From Pohlia nutans (taxonomy: Eukaryota; Streptophyta; Bryopsida; Bryales; Mniaceae), in assembly GCA_022496805.1 (NCBI GenBank), contig CM040093.1, positions 1,552,501-1,616,500 on the forward strand: a stretch of DNA of 64,000 nt, given 5' to 3'. Made by a program: the position numbers and the translations under genes. Under the pieces are notes generated by a model that did no database searches, had not been told where the DNA came from, and saw nothing but the letters and a program-made list of their open reading frames with translations. Positions 54,879-64,000 of this stretch are shown here, in pieces (position 1 is the stretch's first letter; each line of letters starts with the position of its first letter).

Positions 54879-56660
54879 CACTCGATATCGAGGGTGCCTT
54901 GGAACCCCTCCCAAGATAAAGATGGACACAATAGATGAAATAATAATTTAAGAAATTATTCAATCTTTTACATAATTGTTATTAAAACAAAATTGATTTC
55001 AAAAAATAGGGAAAAAGTACCCTTGGAGAAGACCCTCGACAACGAGGGTACCTAGATTCCCCTCTTAAAGAACAATAAAATTTAAAAAATCATGGAACAT
55101 AAAATTAACAAATCAATGAATATAATAAATAAATAAATAAATAGCCTAGAGAATACCTTCAACACTGAGGGTGCTTTAGGACCCTCCCTAGCAACAAGAC
55201 AGCTGCAATTTAATCAAGGTAATGATTCGTAAAAGTATTAAGTTAATTTTTATTATTTGACAATTGATTCAAAATAAATTGCTCTTACAGACAACCCTCG
55301 ACAACGAGGGTCTCTTGAGGCCCCTCCACAAGACCTTAGAGTAGACATCTTGGCAGAGGACCTTGTCTACCTAGCAAAAGAACTTTAAAAATCAAGATGT
55401 TGCTTCCAGCTAATTTTCAGGTTCTTGCTAATTTCGCTGCTTTTCACTAGTACCATTCTCTGCACATGTTTAAATACTATATCTTCTAATGAACATGTTC
55501 ACGTCTGCTTGTCCTCACATCTTCATGCTCACAACCAACAATTTCAACAATGGTCCAATTCAAAATTGAAATTATTGTTTATACCCTCTGAACTTGTAGT
55601 TATCACACTTCCTAATAGTCACATAATTCCTTGCCAAATAGTGATATAAATGAGTTCTGAGGGTACCTCAAGCTTTGAAAAATGCTACATTCTTCCAACA
55701 AAGCGGTAGCTGCATCATGACACATCTACTCTAGCCCTCATGATGTAGTAGTTTCACATGTATAGAGCATTCTACTACATCGTTAACATCATCACCCAAC
55801 TGTCAATTCCGGTTGCATATTGCTTGACTACAACAATCTGAAACTAGGGAGTATTGAGCTCTTGCTAGCCAAAGAATAACCACCATGCTTCTCAATCCCA
55901 GCAGCAATGCTCAACTTTACGGAATGCTCTTTGTCCCAACTTTTCTCTGCTAGTGAATAATAGACGCCGGAGTATGTGCGTTAAATTTCTCGTGCAAGCA
56001 TTCCATAGATCTTCAGAGATGATATCGAGTGCACTAATGTAGCAACCGGATCATTGACTCTTCAAATTGAAGCTAGCACAATGGATCCACCACTGTATAC
56101 TCAAATATATCAAATATATTGCACAGACTAGAATATCAAAGCAATCTAATAACTCTCCCTCGATGCACAAAGCTCTCGCAAGATTCAAAAGAGGCAATGC
56201 AATTTTCAAAATCCTTCACTCTGTATTAATATATCACGCGCACATGAAAGCAGATAAAGAAAGATTGGAACTGACCTACACAATCAGTAGCCAACCCACA
56301 CAACTAAGAAGCTTACATTATAGACAGATGAAAACACGCCCTTGTCGTCGTCGGTAACAAATGTTCAAACTCCACCTACCGCTGTTCTGCCAGCTACCTC
56401 CATCGAAGCCCCCAAAGCACATTACAGACAGAAAACTCTCACCCCTTACGACATCTTCAATCTTGCCAGTTACCAACGAAGATCTCTCATACAGACATTG
56501 CACTCTCACGCACTTCGCTCTCTACCCGACGGAAACTATGGAATTGCGTCCATCTTCGATCCAGCCAGGAATCTACATGCCCTGTGCAGGCTGAGTTGGG
56601 AAAGACTGCGGCCAGAAATTATACACCCTGTGAGACATCCCTCGTCAATGAGGGTGCCCT
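54879..56660. repeat. Second palindromic repeat array, upstream of R1
   Basis: Five copies of a palindrome of the type CCCTCGACAACGAGGGT, each followed by a GCCTTGGGACCCCTCC-like tail, at about 54879, 55031, 55153, 55291 and 56634. Two weaker relatives (CTCGTTACCGAGAG near 54562, CTCGTCACCAAGAG near 54690) lie closer to the gene. Spacing of the first four is about 120-150 bp. The sequence is unrelated to the palindrome of the giant element but occupies the same position relative to a ParB-like gene. Confidence 0.75.
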
Positions 56661-57530
56661 GGGACCACTCGATCAAGCCACTAAAATTGTGCTGACGCAC
56701 CAGGCACGTGGAAAGTCGTGATACTCATCAATCATCATCGATTGTCGATCCTACTGTCTTTGACGGTTGCAATTCAAATGACGGTGATGGCAGGCTGGCC
56801 TGCTCACGTTGAAGTTAATTTTAATTTTGGCGACCAAAAAGTCTCGGCAAGGCTCGGCGACCACTTTGGAGTAATCTGGACACAATCTTCGACAAGGCAG
56901 GATGTCTGAATCTACTGCAGTCGTCTTTGTTTTTATGTAACGATCTAGTCATTTGCAGATCGACTGCCAACAATGTTGACCAGGACAATTCTCTGCAATT
57001 AATTATTTAACATGCTCGATCAACTTTGTAGACTTAATCACTTAAAAACAATCCTCACTGGCTTTGTACGGAGCTAGCGGTCCGTTGTAACTTACTCTCT
57101 TGGTATTTAGTACGTACTAAGATCGATCATCATGCACTTTACATGATGCAACTACCAACTTACTAGTAAGATTTAAATTTCAAATGGGTCTGTCAATGCA
57201 GTTTGGGGTTTTAACTCCGCGAGTCGGGACATGCACAAACAGGCAAAGAGTAAGAGTTTTCTTAATACGACGTAAGTTGGGGGTAAGTTACTACAGATCG
57301 ATCATCACTGGCTGTGTACGTCCTACTCCCGGCTTATCCAACTTAATGACGACTCTTCGTAATCTGTAACTGTTACTAGTCTTACGCATATCATGACGAA
57401 CTGAACACTGGAACTAACCAGTTTGATTTTTTAGAGAGCTTGCAGTAGTTGTACTCTCCTTGCTCCAGTCATATCGATCCTAGTTTGAAAAGAAAATTGG
57501 AATAATAGCCATCTGGATTTCCTACATTGA

Positions 57531-57546
57531 TAAGGCCATATTTGTT
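57531..57546 (+). repeat. Orphan terminus related to the giant element
   Basis: AAGGCCATATTTGTTA matches the first 16 bases of the left terminal repeat with one difference; the similarity stops there. No partner was found in the window. Confidence 0.4.
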
Positions 57547-57589
57547 AGATAGATATTGTCGAACCTCGTTCGACCTAGAAGTAGAGAGT

Positions 57590-60200
57590 TAGGGTTTTAG
57601 AGTAGCTAGGAGTAGCCCAAATCTCCATAAATGAGTGTGGGAGTGACCGTAATGGCACATTTAGTTATTTATGTAGAAGAGGCGCTCGTGCGCGCTGTAG
57701 AGTTATTGCTAGGGTCCGGTTTTGACGGCTGGTGTCCGGGTTGGGCACGGGACCCGGACTGGAAACCGGGTAGGGGTTGGACGGGTCAGGGATGGACCCG
57801 GCTACATTTCGCGCCTTGAAATGGGCGGCTTTAATTAGGGCGGTTCACTGTTCATTTTCGCATAGTGTTTCCAGTTCACCCCTGCGCCAGATTTTTGCGT
57901 TTCCGGATACTGTGAGAGAAGAGGAAGAGCGACCGGGCGGCGAGCAAGCATTCCGGGAGCTTAGGCGGAGCGCGCGCAATCGAGGGAAGGAAGTTTTGGA
58001 GCCAGCGGCGATGGGACGGAAGGACGATTGGAGGCTCGGACTGCCGGTTCCGGAGAAATTGGTGCGCCCGGTTGCTCCGGCCAATGCGGGACATAGGGAG
58101 CAGCTGCGGAAGGATTTGCACAGAATTGGTTGTGAGGAATTGCTGTACCTACCATGGGATCTCCACAGTGATGCTATATTGCAGGAGTTAGGTGGAAAAC
58201 AAGTGGTGGCGGAATTCCGGGACAGCGAAATCCGGGGGTAGTGGAAGAAGTGGACCTCGAAACATTGGCGCGTGACGTACAAGTTCCTCAACAGCCCGTT
58301 TGGATATGACAAGAGTAAGCAGGATTTCGGATGGGTGAAGGCAAGGTTTTCTTAACCGGTTTCGAAGAAGGACGGATTCCGGGTGGAGGACTGCATAGAC
58401 GACCGGAAGAGGCGCCTACTGCGGTTTTTGGTGCCTATCTTGAGCCCGGACAAACCCACCACCTGCACGATCAAACTGATGAAGGCCATTTATGAGGCCT
58501 ACCTCAACGACCGGAAAACCGGATGGGGACTCATCGTGCACGAGTTGGTGATCCGGGAAGTGCGCAAACTCGGGAACAAAAAGGGATGTCCTCTAACCCC
58601 TTTTATTTATCATTTGTATAATGAGCACGGACTCCTCACGACCAGGGAGAGAGCAATGGGAGAGCTGTTGGAGGATCATGGACTGGGAGCCGCCAAGGAC
58701 CCGGGAGGGGAATCCGGATGAGAGCGAGGACGAGGACAGCCCGGACGAGGAAGAACGGGAAGAGCAGGAAGGAAGAGGAGCGGACGAACAAGCAGCGGTC
58801 GATCCGGATACAGGGGAAGGCGACCAGGAAGAAGTCCGGGAGCGCCGGTCCAAGAAGAAGGAGGATGCTTCCCCGAAGTCCAACCCGGAAGGGGAAGGGG
58901 GCTCTGACGGCGACAGGGTCAGTGGCCCGGAGGGGCAGGAGGATCAGTAGGATCCGGGTTGCAGTGCGAACCGGATCAGGCTAGGTGGTAGTCATTAGAC
59001 TAGGTAGACTAGCCCGCGTGTACATAGGACCTTTTTGTGTGGTAGGTTAGGCGCTTTTGCCAGTAGGATAGGATTGGGATCTTTTGTTGTGATTTCCCTT
59101 GATTTCCGGATCCCGGGTTTGTAGGATCTGGGCGGGAAATCCGGTCCGGTGGTTGAGGACCACCACTTGCCCAGGAATGCTTGGCATTCTTGAGGTCTTC
59201 TTGTATTACTGTTTCCTTGAAAGCAAAGTGCTGTAGAGCATTATCCGGAAATTGTGTATGTGTTGTGTGGTTGTTCGTGGAATGGTACAGTGGTCAAGAG
59301 TCCCTTGGTAACCGGGTAGGCAGGCCGGGTCCTCGAGTGATTCGGGTTTGAAGTCTGAATACGGGTTTCTGGGTGATTTGAGGACTGTTTGAAAGAGTGG
59401 TTTCCAAGTTCCGTACGCTAGGTAATCTGGGTTAGTGGCTGGGCAGGTAGGAGGAGGTACTCCGGGTTGCACAGAACTCCTGGACGGGTAGTCCGGTTGA
59501 GGTGCCAGCACTCGGAAGGTCCAGGCGAGGAGAAATACGGGATCACGGGAGTAAGACAGGGCGCTAGAATTCCTAAATGTTAGTTTCGGACTCCCTGGAT
59601 AGTGTCTATTTCGGTTAGTAAGTCGTTGTAGTAATTGGGGAAAAGGGGAAACCGGGTTGCGCTTGCGTACACGGCTGCCGGTTGGGTAAAACTAGCAGTT
59701 GAAGGGCAGTACGGTAAGTACCCGGGATTAGGAGTTTTGTGAGTTAAACCGGAAGGTAGTGAAGTTCCCATCACTTGAATCAGTAGGGAGGGGTGTGTCT
59801 TTCAATCCAGCACCACTAATGTGAATGGAGAACCCTCTGAGGGGAAACAGAGGTTAAACGAAACCGAATCAGGTCACAAAGGTGGACCGGGGAGAGGAAG
59901 GATAGTGAAGAATCCTCCCCGGAAGGATACCGGATCTAGTTGCAACCGGGTCAGTCAGTAGGAGAAGACCCGGTTCAGTAGGAAAGAGGAATTCAGCTGG
60001 TGATAAGAGAGAGAGAGATCACCAGCCCGGGACCATCTCCGGAAACTTCCCACTTCACAGAATCTCCGCGGAACGATAACCCAGAAATCACCTCTACGAG
60101 CGTTCTTAATACGAAAAAGTGTGTTCTAGGGGAGTATCCGGTATCACGTGCTACGACAGATATGAACTCTGGTCCTCTTTCGAGGCCGGCGTGAATAAAG
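57590..60200 (+). mobile_element. Plant-transposon-protein element, copy 2
   Basis: Plus-strand relative of the element at 1.2-5.87 kb. It has a TTAGGGTTTTAGAGTAGCTA-type leader from about 57590, a broken protein gene (57777-58950), a GC-rich 3' region, and the conserved tail around the ACGTGATACCGGATAC motif (minus strand, near 60130-60150). It is shorter than copy 1 and lacks the 341-aa downstream ORF. Boundaries are approximate; no target duplication was found. Confidence 0.55.
57777..58950 (+). pseudogene. Putative plant transposon protein (Transposase_32-like), copy 2
   Basis: Homologous to the ORF at 4606-5646. The first part (RALKWAALIRAVHCSFSH to CEELLYLPWDLHSD) ends at a TAG at 58239. 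A middle part is readable in a second frame and has a TAA near 58353. The conserved part from 58383 (RLLRFLVPILSPDKP, GWGLIVHELVIREV, KKGCPLTPFIYHLYNEHGLL) is intact to 58721, and an acidic, lysine-rich tail is open in another frame to 58950. The several stops and frameshifts mark it as dead. Where copy 1 has a TAG, this copy has a leucine codon. Confidence 0.6.
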
Positions 60201-60516
60201 TGTCTGTTCGTCTTGACAATGAGCCAGTGCCCACCGGACAAAGGGCCATTGGTACAAGACTACTCACCTCTTTCGAGAATAGACACTTTAGTGACCAGAG
60301 AAAAATACTAGTAACACTAGTAAAATTCATTAGTTAGAACTAGCGCGGGTATAAATTGGTGTTTGTTTTGCTGGTGGTTGCCAAGTCATGGTTCCAAGGT
60401 TGGTTGGAGAAGGACGTTTATGTTACAATTGTACGGTCCGGGTTTGATTCCCGTTGAGTCCGTCTGAGCGTTTATTGTGATATACGTGGCTTGGTGCTGC
60501 TAGTGAATTAATCATA

Positions 60517-60880
60517 TGTTAACCGTAAATTAGGAGCTACCGGTAGGTCTACCGGTCTGAGTTTTTACCCCGGTAATTTTCCAAGTTACCCCAGCAGGTA
60601 GATCTAGGAAATACTTTTGTACCGATCTGACCCAACCGTCGGATCTGGTTGTACTATGGTATAAAAGCAATAGAGCCAAACTCATTGGCACGACACATTC
60701 TCCAAGATACTTGATGATTTTTCTGTCCTCTGTTTCTGTACCTACCGAGCAGTGTTTGTTCATGTTTCTGCTATCTGATTAGCCCTTTGTCTCCCTAAAC
60801 TTGCGATTACTGAGTTAGTTCTAGTATTATCATACTGAATTCCACTTTACTCCTTCTCCTCGGTAGCTAATGTACTCTCC
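60517..60880 (+). repeat. Ty3 LTR fragment
   Basis: Starts TGTTAACCGTAAATTAGGAG and shares blocks with the LTR of element A (TTTTCCAAGTTACCCCAG, TAGATCTAGGAAA, AAAAGCAATAGAGCC). It loses similarity before the normal end, near 60880. It is a solo or truncated LTR. Confidence 0.7.
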
Positions 60881-61273
60881 GAGGGTGCTAGTATGTGAGC
60901 CCAAGAGCGGAGAGCGGAGAGCGTAGATTTTTTTGAGAATTTTTTCTGGCAGTTAAGAAAAGTACCTATGACCGTGGGGCAAGGGTGTTTGACCGTGGGA
61001 CCATTAGGAATAGTGATTGAGTGATTTAGGATTATAAATATTGTATCCATACAAAATTAGTTTGAATTTTAGATCAGCGTTTAGGGTTTAGGGGTGAGCT
61101 CAATCGTGATGTAGGTGAACGTTGTAGAAAGTATATATCAGTCCGTGAATGCATCAAGGACCACAAAAGACAGTGACGTGAAAAAAGAATGCTGGCATGA
61201 GAACATAAGTGTAGTGGCCCTTTTAGTCTCACTACCAATCAGAAAATAACATAGAAATGCAAAATACAGTACA
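60881..61273. other. 3' flank of R2
   Basis: No gene. A motif GCTAGTATGTGAGC followed by short GAGCGGA repeats (about 60887-60925) has a counterpart at 63267-63290, marking the edge of a tandem duplication unit. A TTTAGGG-type pair lies at about 61080-61095. Confidence 0.5.
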
Positions 61274-63244
61274 CTACGAGGAATCATCAGAGGAGTCTTC
61301 ATGTGTAGAAGATGATGTTCTAGAAAAAGAGCTAGAACTATGGGTGCGAGAAGACTGGGCAGCCTCTACGTCCATGAACTGTGAAACGCCGGTATCAGCT
61401 ACTCCGTCAGTCATGTCCACGTCATCTAGACTATGCTCTGCAAATGCCCTAGCTAGTGGCTCCACGTACATCGGGAGCTCAAATTGTTTCGGGAGAATCG
61501 GAAAGAAACTCCGAGTAGCAAAAAAAGGCTTGTGTCGAGGAGGGCTCAGTCCAATTGAATAGCTATAATACATATGGATAACATTAGTACATTCAGCTGC
61601 ATGAAATCAATTTATGTGCATGGAGCTAGGGAATTTGAATTAAAAAAAACTTACTTACTCTGACGTCTTCTCTTGACCTGCGTTGGTACGATCTCCATGT
61701 TGTCTGGATCCTGAGAACGCTTCGATCTGGAAGGCTGTGGCGATGAAGGGGTAGCCTTCGCACGCGCCAGAGGAGCGATGAGTGCATCAAAGATGGCTTT
61801 GTCCTCGTCTAAAGCCACAATATGGCGATTGACATTTTTGCAAGCATGAATGGAAGCGCCTGGAATACACATAAAATGTATATGAAAAACGTACTATGAA
61901 TAGATAGATAGAATCACGTCGATTCAATGTAAAAAATTCAAAGCTATATAGGGTGGTAGGGATTAACCAGTCATAGCGTGGCAATCTAAAACAATGTCTC
62001 CTGGCTTGGAACAAGCCTCGATGAGAACTTGCCAAAAGCCTTTGCTCTTCTCTCTGGGTCCACGCCAGGGCTTGGAGCCGTTCATAGCTTGGTCAATCTT
62101 GGTGGTGTAGTTCTGCAGCCACTCGTCCGAACCAGGGTCCACTCCGAACTCGTTCATGGACGACACCGGATTGAATTGGAAGGTAGAACCCTCACTCCTC
62201 ACCAAAAGGTAGGCACCGAATCTCTGCGTCTGTAACATCACAAGACAATGAAAACTAGAAACACAGAAGCCAAGGCAATTATATTGAGAGTGATGACAAA
62301 TGGACAAGTTGAGGTAAAGGTCTTAGACAGACGTACCGTCAACTCCTGCTTACTCGGATGACACAAGTGCAAGCGATTCATGCAAACCCAGTTTTTCCGC
62401 TCCATGAACCCATAACTCTTCGCGTATCCGAGTATGGAAGACTTCACCACCACGTCGTAAGGGTAGATGACGACCATGGCCCCACCGTCATGAATGTGGT
62501 GATCTGCGAAGTCAAAAATGGCATCCAAAGTAGCAGGATCCAATTTGTTCCAATGTGGAATCTCGTCGGAAGGGTCCGATACACTCGGGACGCGCAGATC
62601 CTCCGGGTAGTCCACCAACATCAGGTCAACGGTGGCTTTTGCATTGCGGCGACCTTTGAACACTTGATCCTGGTCTCCACGATGCTGTATCAGAATTTAA
62701 GATATGGAGGCAACTACGTTAGAGGACTAAGGGATGATTTATTCAAGGAAATTAAGGTTGATAAGACAATAAAGCAATATTGAGAGACTAGCAGTACCTT
62801 CTCCAAAAATGCCACGATGTCTTTGAAGGCAGGAAGTGGCGGTTTGTCCTCCGGCAAGAGAGATGAAAAAGACGAATTTAGAAAGAATTCGTCGTTCGTT
62901 GAGTGAGAGGCTGATGCTACCTCATCAACAACGGGACCTTGAGTGAGGTGTTCTTGCGTGGAAGAGATCAGAAGGACTTTCTGAGTCTTGTCAGCATCCT
63001 TTGGTGCCCGGTTGCTCTGAGCCTCGTCAACCACCGTGGAATCGTTCGTCTTGACAACCTTGTTTTTTTCGGCCCGTTTCAATCTGGTCTTCTCATTTTT
63101 TGCTTGTTTCCTCTCGGCTTCTTTAATCCGTTTCGCTTCTTCTTTAGCAAGTCGTTTTTTAGCAAGGGCCGCCATCTGCTCCTTCTTCTTGAGATCTTGG
63201 GCATGTATCTTTGCTATCGCTTTGGCTTTCGCAACCTCGTCCAT
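61274..63244 (-). CDS. R2: N4/N6 DNA methyltransferase-like protein (516 aa, 5 exons)
   Basis: Exons on the minus strand: 63244-62798, 62684-62337, 62229-61968, 61859-61655, 61562-61274. All have GT-AG borders, phases agree, and the total is 517 codons with the stop. Residues 1-60 form a lysine-rich helix (MDEVAKAKAIAKIHAQDLKK). The fold begins at about 165: VDLMLVDYPED (174-176 DYP in the place of DPPY, motif IV), DGGAMVVIYPYDVV, then EKSKGFWQVLIEACSKPGD and IVLDCHAMTGASIHACKNVN RHIVALDED (motif I with a GxG-like loop, about 341-370). Motif IV before motif I is the beta-class order of N4-C and N6-A methyltransferases. The missing DPPY makes activity doubtful. A basic patch (KRRRQ) and a serine-rich acidic tail follow. 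It is the best intact non-transposon gene model here; it could still be element-derived. Confidence 0.75.
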
Positions 63245-63249
63245 TGAGC

Positions 63250-63766
63250 CGTCGGGGGGAATGCTAGTATGTGAGCAGTGAGCAGTGAGCAGAAAATTTT
63301 GAAAAAAATTCAGGGTTTAGGATTATGAAGCACATCCTATTACTGCGGATTTTAGGGTGTAATAAATGAATATTTGTGGTTTATAGTCTTAATAAAAGGT
63401 CCTGTAGCTGTGGTTTAAAGAGCCTATTTGCAAGTAGATTAGAGAATTTTAGTAGCTTCAAAACAATGATAACCTTCACAGATTTTGGGTGTACGCATTC
63501 AAATGTGTTTGAACGTTTAGAGTTTAGGGTCATTCAAATGGTTTAGGATCTCGACAGACACCAAAGCATACAATGACATTTAAAAATATTCAATCAATGA
63601 TTTGAAAAGACAATACATTCTAAATCATTCTAAACTTTTAAATGATTTGAAAAAACAATGCATTCACATTCAAGCTCTACATGCAAATGATTTGTAAAGA
63701 GAATGTATTCAAGCTCGTTATAGACTGAAAAAATGATTTGTAAATAAACACTCTCAAACCGTACAA
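63250..63766. other. Spacer between R2 and R3
   Basis: AT-rich spacer with GCTAGTATGTGAGC and three GAGCAGT units (63267-63292), paralogous to the 3' flank of R2. The R2 promoter must be here; no specific signal was fixed. Confidence 0.5.
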
Positions 63767-64000
63767 TCAAAATGAATCTGCATCAGATTCAATAGCCCTC
63801 ACATCGACATTTGAGAGCACTTGTGGATCATAGTGTCGATGCGGTGTGGAAAAACATGAGGACCTACTAGAGCTAGCATTGGCAAAGGCTGTTGCCAATG
63901 CTTCGGCATACACTGGCAGTCCTTGAGGAGAACTGTCAGGACTAAGCAAACTCTGGAACGACTGTTTACGAATAAAACGGCGCCGTTGTAGTGGTTTAGG
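63767..64000 (-). CDS. R3: last exon of a tandem R2 paralogue (partial)
   Basis: The minus-strand frame is open from the window edge to a stop at 63767. It reads RRRFIRKQSFQSLLSPDSSP then LPVYAEALATAFANASSSR and ends ESDADSF. It aligns with the last exon of R2 (LPMYVEPLARAFAEH and a serine/aspartate-rich end), and is in the same orientation and of similar length. It is therefore the 3' exon of a second gene of the family, head to tail with R2. The methyltransferase-like part would lie beyond the right edge. Confidence 0.6.
   Translation of the reverse strand, partial: PKPLQRRRFIRKQSFQSLLSPDSSPQGLPVYAEALATAFANASSSRSSCFSTPHRHYDPQVLSNVDVRAIESDADSF

Larger units (their letters stand above)
54484..57580. 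other. Upstream region of R1, no convincing gene
   Basis: Short ORFs at 54565-54813 (minus) and 56342-56695 (plus) have no recognised domain and overlap copies of the repeat described next. The rest is AT-rich. Confidence 0.4.

Noticed and set aside
1..64000. tRNA or rRNA genes
   Set aside because: No cloverleaf-type or rRNA-like segment was recognised. The only tRNA-related sequence is the copia primer site.

Overview
The window looks like nuclear DNA of a plant, most likely a bryophyte or other early-diverging streptophyte. The evidence is GT-AG introns, Ty1/copia and Ty3/gypsy retrotransposons, telomere-type TTTAGGG motifs, a copia primer site matching the plant initiator tRNA, and a plant-type transposon protein domain. 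The species cannot be named from the sequence. No rRNA, tRNA, CRISPR array or bacterial operon was found.

Most of the window is one nest of mobile elements. The outermost layer is a decayed gene R1 on the minus strand (51.5-54.5 kb). It is cut by a Ty3-like element C whose LTR starts at 51496. Element C is interrupted by Ty3 element B (47956-51274, TSD GAAGA) and by Ty3 element A, whose LTR starts at 44842 and which runs off the left edge. Element A is interrupted by a transposon of about 4.6 kb (about 1.2-5.87 kb) and by a very large DNA transposon at 9665-44443. The large transposon carries a recent copia insertion (23602-29059) and several MITE-like elements.

The large element is the main discovery candidate. 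It is 34,779 bp long, with 62-bp terminal inverted repeats (60/62 identical) and a TAGT target duplication. It sits exactly at the LTR/primer-site junction of element A, and the empty site can be rebuilt from the related copy B. It carries a transposase-like gene of the DUF7869 type (11.1-14.2 kb, partly decayed). It also carries a long multi-exon gene (35.1-41.5 kb) with an acidic NLS-bearing first ORF, a ParB-like domain and what looks like a degenerate DNA-methyltransferase domain. About 23 copies of a palindrome (core TGTGCAATTGCACA) lie only inside this element: in introns, between genes, and densely in the 2 kb before the ParB-like gene.

The right side (51.5-64 kb) repeats the theme. 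R1 has a clearer ParB-like motif (DGNHRLQAW) and its own array of a different palindrome (CCCTCGACAACGAGGG type) upstream. Gene R2 (61274-63244, minus, five exons, 516 aa) has an N4/N6-type DNA methyltransferase-like fold, and a tandem paralogue R3 enters at the right edge. A second copy of the plant transposon protein element (57.6-60.2 kb) and a Ty3 LTR fragment (60.5-60.9 kb) lie between them. My working idea is a family of eukaryotic elements that pair ParB-like and methyltransferase-like proteins with dispersed palindromic sites. The sequence suggests this but does not prove it.
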